The notes under the pieces are model-generated. The model did not search any database and was not told the DNA's origin. It was given only the letters and a program-made list of their open reading frames with translations. A stretch of 64,000 nt of DNA from NCBI GenBank assembly GCA_018268375.1, contig JAFDWS010000006.1, forward strand, positions 62,001-126,000, read 5' to 3'. Of this stretch, positions 56,080 through 64,000 are shown piece by piece (position 1 is the stretch's first letter; every line of letters begins with the position of its first letter). Position numbers and translations under genes: made by a program. The DNA comes from Armatimonadota bacterium. GTDB taxonomy: Bacteria; Armatimonadota; Fimbriimonadia; Fimbriimonadales; Fimbriimonadaceae.

Positions 56080-59000
56080 ATGGGCAGGCACTGCCGGATT
56101 GAGCTCTTGGGGCAGCTCAAGCTCCGGGTCGGGGACGTCGAGACCACCCGGTTTCGAACATACAAGACGGGAGCCTTGCTGGCCTACCTCGCTTACCACG
56201 TCGGTCGTCCCGCCCCTCGCGAAGAGCTCCTTGAGATGCTCTGGCCGGACACCGAGGACGAGAAGTCCCGCAACTCACTGTCGCAATCGCTTTCTTCCCT
56301 TCGTCACGTGCTCGAACCGGCTGGCATGCAAGCGGGAACCGTGTTGGAGGCTGGCCGCCACACTGTCCGACTGATTGAGGCAGCCTGCGACACCGACACT
56401 GGCGAATTCTGGGAATTGGTCAAAATCGCCAAGCAAGCCAAGGTGAGAGGAGAGGACGCGGCGTGGGCGTCGCGGGCGCAACAGGCCGTCGCGTTGTTCA
56501 AGGGGGAGTTCCTCCCTGGAATCTATGAAGACTGGACTCTAGCTGCCCGAGAGGGCTTGAGGGAGGAAGCCCTCGGTCTCGTCGAGGCGCTTATTGCCAG
56601 TGCTTTCTCGGGCGGCGACTTTAAAGGGGTCTTGAGCTTGGCGCACCAAGGGGTGGTGATCGACCCTACCCGCGAGACATGTCATCAGGCAGCCATCCGT
56701 GCTTATGATGCCCTCGGACAACCTGATGCGGCGGTCAAGCAGTTCCGTGAGCTCGAAAGGGCACTGTGGGGCCAGCTTGGCATGAAGCCGAGCGAAGCGT
56801 CGATCGCCATGGTCAAGCAATCGCTTGCCCGCGGTCGAGACAAGCCTGTTGACATGGTGGCACCGGTGGTGACTACGGTGCCGGCCGGCGGGACACCGAC
56901 ATGGGTGGCCTGCGAGCCGGCCCTTGAGATCGGCCAGCCAGCGCGGCCCGGGCTTTGGAGTTTCGCCGACCCTGGAAGTGCGCTCGAACACGCCCACCTC
57001 CTCTTGAAATCGGAGCCAGAAGCGCATATCGCCCTCATGACGGGGGCGGTAGCCGATGCCTTGTCCGCAGCCATGGCATCACCTGGACAGATCCTCTGTG
57101 ACGCCGCCACTGACGCCCTCCTTGCTGGGGTCTTCGTGAATTTGGGGCAGCATGAGGGGCCCCTTGGGGCTGTCCGAGTGTTTGCCACGCGGGACACGGC
57201 TGGCCCTATCTCCGCGCCAAGGGCCGAGGGTCAAACCGCTTCTCAGCGACTCAGCCGGTTTTTCGGCAGATCCGAGGAATTGGAATCGCTTAGGGGGCTC
57301 ATCGTCGACCCGGCTTGCCGGGCGCTCACATTGACCGGGCCAGGTGGCATAGGCAAGACCAGGCTCTCAGTGGAACTCGCCAACCAGGTTCGAGCCGACT
57401 TCCCCGACGGAGTTTGGCTGGTCAATTTGGCCGAAACGTCCGATGGCAACGGGATTTGGGACGCGGTCGCTACGTCCATGGGGCTGGTCACGACCTCGAG
57501 AATGACACCGCAAGACCAAGTCCTGGCTGCGATCGGCGAGTCCCGTGCGCTCTTTGTCTTGGACAACTTCGAACAAATCTGCGACTCGGGTGGCCCCGAA
57601 ACAGCCGCAACTCTCGTTGAGAACTGTCCCAAGGCGACCCTTCTTGTCACTTCGCGTCGCAGGTTGGGCATCGACGGCGAGGCCGAGTTCCCGCTCGCCC
57701 CGCTCGAGCGGCCAAGTGGCGGTCTCGACGTCGCCGCCATCGCCCAAGTGCCTTCGGTGGCCCTGTTCTTGGACAGAGCCAGAATGGCGAAGCCGGACTT
57801 CCAGTTGACGGAAGGCAACAGAGGTTTGATCGTAGACCTCTGCAGCCGCCTCGAGGGTATTCCGCTTGCCCTCGAACTCGCCGCTTCCCGGGTCCAGGTG
57901 CTTTCAGTGTCCCAGATCTTGGAGAGGATTGACCAGCGCCTTGATCTGCTGGCAAGCCAGTCGAAGGTCGAGCGCCATCGGACGCTACGGGCAGCTGTCG
58001 ACTGGTCTTACACAACACTCAAGCCAGATCAGCAGGTCGCTTTTCGTCGGCTCGGGGTGTTTCGCGGCGGCTGGGACATTGAGGCTGCGGAAATGGTGCT
58101 CGACTCCCCGGTTGCCCTCGACGTACTCGCTGAGTTGCGCGACTTTTCCTTGATCGGGAGCCACGAAGACAGCACCGGAAGGATCAGGTTTACGATGCTT
58201 GAGACGATCCGGGAATATGCACGGATGGCGGCCAGTGAGGAGGAATGGCTCGGGTCGAGACGGGCGCACGCGGCCGCGTTCCTCGAGATGCTCGCGCAAT
58301 TCGAACCGAAGCTCCAGGGCCCGGAGCAAGAGGCGGTTCTCAACCGAATGGAGGAAGACCGGGCCAACATTAGAGCAGCGGTCGAGTTCGCGCTGGAATC
58401 CAAGGACGCCGAAATGGCCCAAAGACTGGCCGCCCATGCTTGGCGGTTTTGGCACCTCAAGTCGCACCTTGACGAGGGCCGCGCACTCGTTGGGCTGTCA
58501 TTGCAACTGGAAGGATCGTCACCGACGACGCGGGCTCGAGCGATGAACGGGTCTGGGCGTCTCTCTTACTTGCAGGGCGATTACGAGACGGCCCGGGCAG
58601 CGCACGAGGGGGCCATCTCACTCGTCCCGGACTGCGCCGATGTTGTGGCGATGGCCACGAACGCCCTTGGGGCGGTGGCCTACGAGACCGGGGACTATGC
58701 CTCGGCCGTCCGGCTTTTCCAAGAGTGCCTCGCGATGCGAAGGGAGCAAGGAGACAGGTTTGGCGAAGGCAACGCTCTGAGCTGGCTGGGGATCGTTCTG
58801 ACCGACCAGAGCCAGTTCGAAGAGGCCCGCACAGTCTTGAAGGAGAGCCTCGTTGTCCGCACAGCGATCGGCGACACGAGCGGTATGGCGCGTTCGCTCA
58901 ACTCGCTCGGCATCGTGGCGAGACGCTTGGGCGATCATGCGGGCGCAGCCGACGCCTATGAGAAGGGCCTTGAGATCCAGCGGCGCTTGGGCGACAAGCG

Positions 59001-59511
59001 GGCAATCGCCGGGATCCTCAGCAACCTTGGAATGGTGGCGCAGTCGATGGGAGAGCTTGACAAGGCACGCTCGCTGTTCAACGAAGCTCTGGAGCTGAAC
59101 AACGACATCGGCGACAAATGGGGCACCGCCACGGTCGTCGCCAACCAAGCGGCCTTGGCGGTGGAGACGGGCGACCTCCTGGCCGCAGCCTCGCTGAACA
59201 GCAAGGCGCTTCGGGCGCGGTCAGAAATGGGGAACGCTTGGGGCCTGGCCTATTCGTTCGAGGGTTGCGCAAAGACCCTGTTGCGCATGGGCAAGGGGCT
59301 GGAGGCAGTCCGCGCCCTTGCTGCCGCCGCCAAGATCCGGGAGTCTGTTGGTTCGCCACTCCCGCCGGCCGACTCTGAGTCGGTCATCGCCGACGTTGAA
59401 GCTGCGCGCGATGAGTTGGGCGCCGAGCGCTTCCAAGACGTTTGGGATTCGGCGCAGAAACTTGGCGACCATGAACTGGTCGATCGCTGCCTCGAAGCTC
59501 TCAAGGGCTGA
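56080..59511 (+). CDS. SARP-like BTAD / NB-ARC / TPR signalling regulator
   Basis: The 1143-residue protein has an OmpR-like winged helix (1-~100; LAYLAYHVGRPAPREELLEMLW is cut here to its PREELLEMLW core), a BTAD domain (~105-250), a degenerate cyclase-like segment (~295-370), an NB-ARC ATPase (FGRSEELESL at 395; Walker A GPGGIGKT 420-427; Walker B LFVLDN 491-496) and ~8 TPRs (~790-1090). Such STAND proteins act as ligand-gated transcription regulators. The target is unknown; the fucosidase gene lies 53 bases downstream. Confidence 0.9.
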   Translation: MGRHCRIELLGQLKLRVGDVETTRFRTYKTGALLAYLAYHVGRPAPREELLEMLWPDTEDEKSRNSLSQSLSSLRHVLEPAGMQAGTVLEAGRHTVRLIEAACDTDTGEFWELVKIAKQAKVRGEDAAWASRAQQAVALFKGEFLPGIYEDWTLAAREGLREEALGLVEALIASAFSGGDFKGVLSLAHQGVVIDPTRETCHQAAIRAYDALGQPDAAVKQFRELERALWGQLGMKPSEASIAMVKQSLARGRDKPVDMVAPVVTTVPAGGTPTWVACEPALEIGQPARPGLWSFADPGSALEHAHLLLKSEPEAHIALMTGAVADALSAAMASPGQILCDAATDALLAGVFVNLGQHEGPLGAVRVFATRDTAGPISAPRAEGQTASQRLSRFFGRSEELESLRGLIVDPACRALTLTGPGGIGKTRLSVELANQVRADFPDGVWLVNLAETSDGNGIWDAVATSMGLVTTSRMTPQDQVLAAIGESRALFVLDNFEQICDSGGPETAATLVENCPKATLLVTSRRRLGIDGEAEFPLAPLERPSGGLDVAAIAQVPSVALFLDRARMAKPDFQLTEGNRGLIVDLCSRLEGIPLALELAASRVQVLSVSQILERIDQRLDLLASQSKVERHRTLRAAVDWSYTTLKPDQQVAFRRLGVFRGGWDIEAAEMVLDSPVALDVLAELRDFSLIGSHEDSTGRIRFTMLETIREYARMAASEEEWLGSRRAHAAAFLEMLAQFEPKLQGPEQEAVLNRMEEDRANIRAAVEFALESKDAEMAQRLAAHAWRFWHLKSHLDEGRALVGLSLQLEGSSPTTRARAMNGSGRLSYLQGDYETARAAHEGAISLVPDCADVVAMATNALGAVAYETGDYASAVRLFQECLAMRREQGDRFGEGNALSWLGIVLTDQSQFEEARTVLKESLVVRTAIGDTSGMARSLNSLGIVARRLGDHAGAADAYEKGLEIQRRLGDKRAIAGILSNLGMVAQSMGELDKARSLFNEALELNNDIGDKWGTATVVANQAALAVETGDLLAAASLNSKALRARSEMGNAWGLAYSFEGCAKTLLRMGKGLEAVRALAAAAKIRESVGSPLPPADSESVIADVEAARDELGAERFQDVWDSAQKLGDHELVDRCLEALKG

Positions 59512-59564
59512 GGATCGGCGCGCCCGGCTCGACTTCGGGTAAGACCTCGGGCGAGAGAAGGCCC

Positions 59565-61592
59565 ATGATCTTTCGTCCCCTGTTGTTCGTGATTCTGTCC
59601 CTTATTCCTTTAGCCACCTTGGCGCAAGAAACGACAGCGCAAAAAGACAAGCGCATGAAGTGGTGGCGGGAGGCGCGGTTCGGCATGTTCATCCACTGGG
59701 GGACGTACTCAGTCCTCGCCGGTGAATACGGGGGCCGCAAGAACCTGGGCGAGTGGATCCGTGAAGAGGCCCACATCCCGATCAACGACTACAACAAGTT
59801 GACCCAGCGCTTTAACCCGACGAAGTTCGACGCAGAAAAGTGGGCTGAGCTTGCCAAAGAGGCAGGAATGAAGTACGTCACGATCACCACGAAGCACCAC
59901 GAGGGCTTTGCGCTGTTCGATTCGAACTACACCGACTACGATGTCATGAGCACGCCGTTCAAGCGCGACATCATGAAGGAGCTGTCCGATGCCGTCCGCA
60001 AGAACGGAATGCAGATGTGCTGGTACCACTCGATCATGGACTGGCACCATCCCGACTACCTTCCACGACGCAGCTGGGAGACGGGAGACAGGCCCGCCAA
60101 CGGAGCCGACATGGACCGTTATTGCGAGTTCCTTCACCACCAGGTCTCAGAGCTCCTGACGAAATACGGCCCGATCGGGGTGATGTGGTTCGACGGCGAA
60201 TGGGAGAGTACGTGGAACCACGCCCGGGGGCAGTCGCTCTACGACCTGTGCCGCAAGTTGCAGCCGAACGTGATCGTGAACAACCGCGTCGATGTCGGAC
60301 GGGGCGGTATGGGCGGAATGAGCGACGCTGGCTTTGCTGGAGATTACGGCACTCCCGAGCAGGAGATCCCTGCGACGGGGATGCCGGGCGTCGACTGGGA
60401 AACCTGCATGACGATGAACGACCACTGGGGTTACTGTCGTGCCGACCTGAACTTCAAGTCGACGAAGGAGATCATCCGCATGCTTTGCGATATCGCGAGC
60501 AAGGGTGGCAACTACCTCCTGAACGTCGGCCCCACGCCCGAAGGCGAGATCCCGCCCCAGTCCGTACAGCGACTGAAGGAAATCGGTGCTTGGATGCGCG
60601 TCAACAGCAACGCCATCTATGCGACGACAGCCTCGCCCTTCCAGAACTTGCCTTGGGGCCGCTGCACGGCCAAAGGTGAGACCCTCTACCTGCACGTCTT
60701 CGATTGGCCGACAGACGGGCGGCTCGTTGTGCCGGGTCTCGGAAACCAAGTGGTTGGCGCGAAGCTCTTGGCGGGCAACAAGCCTCTCCAAGTCGCTAGC
60801 ACGGACGGAGGAGTCGTCGTGCAGGTGCCGAAAGCGGCACCGGACGCTATCGCGTCCGTCGTCGCGCTGCAAATCAAAGGTGCCCCGATCATCTACAACC
60901 CGCCCGCTTTCATGGTGGACACCCACATGTTCGTCAAGCCTATGGCGGTAAAGGTCGACCCGGGTTCTTCAGCCCTGCAAGTGAGGTACACGACGGACGG
61001 GACAGCCCCGAGCGCGTCTTCCCGCCTCTACAGCGGGCCGATCATGGTGAACGAGTCGATGACGGTCAAAGCCCGTTCTTTCCACAACGGTAAGCCGGTC
61101 ACCGGTGTCGTTTCAGCCGACTTTCAAAAGGCCACTCCGTGGCGTGCTGTGACGACTCAGAAGTTGGATCCAGGTCTCCGCGTCGATATCTTCCCCGGCG
61201 ACTTCGACAAGATGCCGATCTTTGAGGCCATGAAGCCGGCCGAGACCAAGACTCTCGACAATTTCTCGATCATGGACGATCCGCTCCGTGAGCACACCGC
61301 TCGCTTGTACACGGGCTTCTTCTCAGTCAGCGAGGACGATGTGTACCGCTTCCTTTTAAGGTCGGACGACGGCGGCAAGCTTTGGATCGATGGGCAGTTG
61401 GTCGTCGACAACGATGGCTTGCACTCGCCCGTCGAAAAGCCAGGCGCCGCACCGCTCTCCAAGGGTTGGCACCACATCAGGGTCGAATGGTTCAACAAGA
61501 CCGGTGGCGCTGACCTTTTGGTGAAGATGGCCCCACTGGGCGAAGAGCCGCGTGCCTTCTCCAAGTCGAACTTGATGAGGAAGTCGGGCTAA
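59565..61592 (+). CDS. Secreted GH29 alpha-L-fucosidase with CHB/HEX and PA14 domains
   Basis: The 675-residue protein has a signal peptide (LLFVILSLIPLATLA), a GH29 barrel (RFGMFIHWGTYSV; TTKHHEGFALFDS) with nucleophile Asp210 in MWFDGEWE, a chitobiase-like C-terminal strand domain (~460-510; VRYTTDGTAPS) and a PA14 domain (~530-660; VYRFLLRSDDGGKLWIDG). It should release fucose from glycans outside the cytoplasm; PA14 probably binds carbohydrate. AGAAGG precedes the ATG. Confidence 0.93.
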   Translation: MIFRPLLFVILSLIPLATLAQETTAQKDKRMKWWREARFGMFIHWGTYSVLAGEYGGRKNLGEWIREEAHIPINDYNKLTQRFNPTKFDAEKWAELAKEAGMKYVTITTKHHEGFALFDSNYTDYDVMSTPFKRDIMKELSDAVRKNGMQMCWYHSIMDWHHPDYLPRRSWETGDRPANGADMDRYCEFLHHQVSELLTKYGPIGVMWFDGEWESTWNHARGQSLYDLCRKLQPNVIVNNRVDVGRGGMGGMSDAGFAGDYGTPEQEIPATGMPGVDWETCMTMNDHWGYCRADLNFKSTKEIIRMLCDIASKGGNYLLNVGPTPEGEIPPQSVQRLKEIGAWMRVNSNAIYATTASPFQNLPWGRCTAKGETLYLHVFDWPTDGRLVVPGLGNQVVGAKLLAGNKPLQVASTDGGVVVQVPKAAPDAIASVVALQIKGAPIIYNPPAFMVDTHMFVKPMAVKVDPGSSALQVRYTTDGTAPSASSRLYSGPIMVNESMTVKARSFHNGKPVTGVVSADFQKATPWRAVTTQKLDPGLRVDIFPGDFDKMPIFEAMKPAETKTLDNFSIMDDPLREHTARLYTGFFSVSEDDVYRFLLRSDDGGKLWIDGQLVVDNDGLHSPVEKPGAAPLSKGWHHIRVEWFNKTGGADLLVKMAPLGEEPRAFSKSNLMRKSG

Positions 61593-61593
61593 C

Positions 61594-62817
61594 TTGGGAG
61601 TTCGGGGGCTTTGGTGCGGCCCGTCCGACTTTGGCCTCGACCGGGCGACGGTCTCGGAGACGGTCGCCCGGGTCGCTGACCACGGATTCAACTTGCTCCT
61701 GCCCGAGGTAAAGGGCGGGCACGGTCTGCTCCGCTACCCGAGCAAGCGCTTTGCCCAAGCCGTGCAGAAGCCCTATGACGAATTCGACTTCCCTGCCGTG
61801 TTGCTCGAAGAGTGCCGGAAACGGGGTGTCGAGGTGCACGCCTGGTTCATCGACTTCTTTGAAGGCGAGGACAGTCCCGCTTTCCGGGCCCATCCGGAAT
61901 GGGCGGCAAGGGACGCGAAGGGACGCTGCACGAACGAAGAACAGTTACGGGGCGAGCGGTTCACTGGCATGTGGATGTGCCCAGCCCAACACGCTGGTTA
62001 TTCGTCCGAGTGGCTGGTTCCGATCTACGAAGAGTTTGCGGCGATGTACGACTTCGACGCCGTGCACCACGACTATGTCCGCTATCCCGGTGACCTCGCA
62101 CCCGACCAGTACTGCTTTTGCGACAGTTGCCTGCAGGCTTTGCCCGAATGGGCCGGCTACACGAACCCCGTGTTTCTCGACGAGCCCTTTGACCACGCGC
62201 TCTATGACCGCGAATACCTTGAAGCACATTGGGAACAGTCTCCGCGTGTGCTGCCCGCCTATTGGGAGCGACTGAACCGAGCGGAGCGTTCGCGCTTTCT
62301 GTTGGAGGGCTCCTTCTTCCGTTATGGTCGGCAGGACTTGGACTACTTCTACTATCAGTTCCGGAAGAACGCGATCAGGCGATTCGTCGACGCAGCCCGG
62401 GCCAAATGCCTGTCGGCAAGACCATCGATCCAGGTCTCAGCGGCGGTCTTCAAGAATCCCATTCACAGCGCCCGATTTATCGGCCAAGCTTGGAACGAGT
62501 GGGCGGGTGCGGTCGACACGATGATCCCGATGGATTATCGCGACCACTACCCCGGCACCATGGAGAATTACCTAGGCCTTCTCCGCGAGACCATCGGTCG
62601 CCAGAAGTGCTGGTCGAGCGAGGCAGGCGCTTCGAGGTACCTGACTGGTTTCGCGTTGTGGCCCCTCGTCCGTGGCGGGGAACTTGAGTCGAACCGAAGC
62701 TCACACCTGCGCCAGGTCGTCCAACTGGTGGAGTCCGAAAACGAAGAGGGCTGGGTGATGTTCTGCCTTGGCGACCTCGTCCGCTATGACCTCTGGAAGG
62801 CCGTCGGAGCCGCCTGA
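61594..62817 (+). CDS. Putative glycoside hydrolase (GHL10/DUF187-like barrel)
   Basis: The 407-residue protein lacks a signal peptide. LLPEVKGGHGLLRYPS, VEVHAWFIDFFEG and FDAVHHDYVRYPGD resemble the TIM-barrel of GHL10 family proteins, in which the D-YVRYP segment lies in the active site. The start is a TTG 1 base after the fucosidase stop, so the two form an operon. It also has a CFCDSC motif, perhaps a metal or structural site. Substrate unknown. Confidence 0.8.
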   Translation: MGVRGLWCGPSDFGLDRATVSETVARVADHGFNLLLPEVKGGHGLLRYPSKRFAQAVQKPYDEFDFPAVLLEECRKRGVEVHAWFIDFFEGEDSPAFRAHPEWAARDAKGRCTNEEQLRGERFTGMWMCPAQHAGYSSEWLVPIYEEFAAMYDFDAVHHDYVRYPGDLAPDQYCFCDSCLQALPEWAGYTNPVFLDEPFDHALYDREYLEAHWEQSPRVLPAYWERLNRAERSRFLLEGSFFRYGRQDLDYFYYQFRKNAIRRFVDAARAKCLSARPSIQVSAAVFKNPIHSARFIGQAWNEWAGAVDTMIPMDYRDHYPGTMENYLGLLRETIGRQKCWSSEAGASRYLTGFALWPLVRGGELESNRSSHLRQVVQLVESENEEGWVMFCLGDLVRYDLWKAVGAA

Positions 62818-63216
62818 GTGAGGGCGAAACTCAAAGCGGTCAGCGAGATTGTCTTTTGGGTGAAGGACGTTGAAGCCGCCAAGGATTGGTACGAACAGCG
62901 CTTCGAATTAGAACTCGGCTACTACTCTGTCGGGCAATATGCCTTCTTAAAAGCGGAGTCCTTCACCATCGCCTTGTTCAATCCCGCAGATCCGGGGAGC
63001 GACTTGAGCAAGGCCTACCTCGCTCACACCGGTGGAATGCGGGGAGACCTCTATCACGTCGCCCTCCAAGTGGAGCCCGGCGACCTCGACAGCTGCGCGG
63101 CCGCCATCGCAGGAAGTGGCACGCCCGTGTCAGACCTCGTCACCTTTGATTCGGGCCAGCGGTCGTACTACTTCGAAGACCTCGATGGCCACTACATCGA
63201 ACTTACTGACCGCTGA
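62818..63216 (+). CDS. VOC (glyoxalase/dioxygenase) family protein
   Basis: The 132-residue protein has two beta-alpha-beta-beta-beta halves (SEIVFWVKDVEAAKDWYEQ and VALQVEPGDLDSCAAAI) and ends with YYFEDLDGHYIELTDR, a classical VOC metal-ligand glutamate. Its GTG directly follows the previous stop. The substrate is unknown; fosfomycin-type or glyoxalase activity cannot be assigned. Confidence 0.88.
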   Translation: MRAKLKAVSEIVFWVKDVEAAKDWYEQRFELELGYYSVGQYAFLKAESFTIALFNPADPGSDLSKAYLAHTGGMRGDLYHVALQVEPGDLDSCAAAIAGSGTPVSDLVTFDSGQRSYYFEDLDGHYIELTDR

Positions 63217-63229
63217 CGACGCGGACGTC

Positions 63230-63235
63230 TAAACT
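63230..63235 (+). promoter_or_regulatory. -10-like TAAACT, 9 bases before start
   Basis: TAAACT ends 9 bases before the ATG at 63245. Confidence 0.4.
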
Positions 63236-63244
63236 ATCCCTATC

Positions 63245-64000
63245 ATGCCTTTCCTCCGTTGGAGCTCCATCTTGCTTTGCCTCTTGACCGTCTTGCTGGA
63301 GCGCGAGGCCCTTGCTCAAGATCCAGTACTTGAACACTACTGGCGACCCGGAGCGTTCCTGACGTCCCAGTACCCAGTCGAGCTTCCCAAGGATTCGGCA
63401 GGCAAGAAGAGTTTGGTCGTGAAGGCAAACGGAAGGAGCTACCTCCGTTTCCAGAAGATCTCAGGCGGCTACGCCTTCACCTGCCAATACGGAACAAGCA
63501 ATCCGAACGAGATGTTCGTGGCCGACTTCGGAAAGGACGGCAGAACTGAGGTCGTTGTGCGGGACGATTTTGGTTGGGAGATGTACGACTCTGCAACCGG
63601 AGCCGACGTCGGGGCATTTCCGAGCAGGTTCCTTGGGTACTACCTGAATGGAACTGTCGCCGATGTCGATGGAGACGGCACCCTTGAGCACGTGTCAAAT
63701 GGGCCCACGCTACTCATTCGTGACGCTTTAAATGGCTCCATCCAATACGACCATGACTTCGGCTTTGCCTTTCTGGGCCAAGTTATCGCAAATGTGGACG
63801 GTGATCCTTGGCCAGAGATCATGGTGTCCAATGGCTTTGGGAGCTTCTTGATCCTTGATGGTCGGTCGCGGGCGATCCAACGACAGATGGACGTTCCACT
63901 GACTGCAAAGACGTTCCTTGACATTGATGGGGACGGCAAGGCAGAGATGCTTTCGTTTGAAAACCCTCTCGGGACGATGACAGCTTGGGACCTGGACACT
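63245..64000 (+). CDS. Secreted FG-GAP/VCBS repeat protein, 5' part
   Basis: The frame runs off the window, so only the first 252 residues are seen. There is a signal peptide (SILLCLLTVLLEREALA). Repeats with calcium-binding DxDxDG loops follow: ADVDGDGTLE, NVDGDPWPE and DIDGDGKAE, as in FG-GAP/VCBS beta-propellers. Such proteins are surface or secreted structural/binding proteins. The role is unknown. Confidence 0.85.
   Translation, partial: MPFLRWSSILLCLLTVLLEREALAQDPVLEHYWRPGAFLTSQYPVELPKDSAGKKSLVVKANGRSYLRFQKISGGYAFTCQYGTSNPNEMFVADFGKDGRTEVVVRDDFGWEMYDSATGADVGAFPSRFLGYYLNGTVADVDGDGTLEHVSNGPTLLIRDALNGSIQYDHDFGFAFLGQVIANVDGDPWPEIMVSNGFGSFLILDGRSRAIQRQMDVPLTAKTFLDIDGDGKAEMLSFENPLGTMTAWDLDT

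Overview
The window is a gene-dense chromosomal segment of a GC-rich bacterium with no phage, insertion sequence, CRISPR array or rRNA. Several features point to a diderm outside the well-studied phyla, and the best guess is Armatimonadota (Fimbriimonadia-like). They are a PEP-CTERM anchored protein, a likely outer-membrane beta-barrel protein, several secreted glycosidases, a fused IspD-IspF, a VKOR-DsbA fusion, and Firmicute/Actinobacteria-like neighbourhoods (YacL-like next to IspDF; a 3D-domain protein next to rsmA). The phylum is inference; no marker rRNA is present.

Layout. 1-12.9 kb: end of an aminotransferase, tyrS, a PQQ-type sugar dehydrogenase coupled to a PEP-CTERM protein, thiolase, glycogen synthase, a DCC protein, an OsmC-tpiA-thioesterase run, a membrane diguanylate cyclase, an acetyltransferase and two envelope proteins. 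13.0-18.6 kb: an ATP synthase operon on the minus strand (atpZ-I-B-E-F-H-A-G) without atpD and atpC. 18.7-32 kb: recG, topA, a transglutaminase-like protein, YacL-like PIN/TRAM protein, ispDF, hpf, comF, a roughly 450-base non-coding stretch, a 3D-domain protein, rsmA and queG. 32-39.5 kb: secreted and membrane proteins, including an AI-2E family permease, a KimA-like potassium importer, an aldo/keto reductase and a small tyrosine-rich repeat protein. 39.5-53.5 kb: a GH2 glycosidase, mnmA, VKOR-DsbA, miaB, a D-2-hydroxyacid dehydrogenase, ppa, a PepV-like dipeptidase, galK, a small LuxR-type HTH protein, and ogg-ligA. 53.6-64 kb: tRNA-Cys, a BlaI-BlaR1 pair with two matching palindromic operators, a 1143-residue BTAD/NB-ARC/TPR regulator, a GH29 fucosidase, a glycosidase-like protein, a VOC protein and the start of an FG-GAP repeat protein.

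Most striking signal. At about fourteen genes a -10-like hexamer (TAnnnT or one change from it) ends only 6-8 bases before the start codon, leaving no room for a Shine-Dalgarno site. This geometry implies leaderless mRNAs, and it selects between alternative starts for several genes (VKOR-DsbA, OsmC, AtpZ, the AI-2E permease, the TTG start of GH2). Genes inside operons instead use ATGA/GTGA overlaps, and a minority (the repeat protein, the 3D protein, the PEP-CTERM protein) have clear Shine-Dalgarno sites.

Working together: glgA, galK, the sugar dehydrogenase, GH2 and GH29 indicate a polysaccharide-using heterotroph; tyrS, mnmA, miaB, queG and rsmA are a translation/RNA-modification set; recG, topA, ligA and ogg handle DNA topology and repair.
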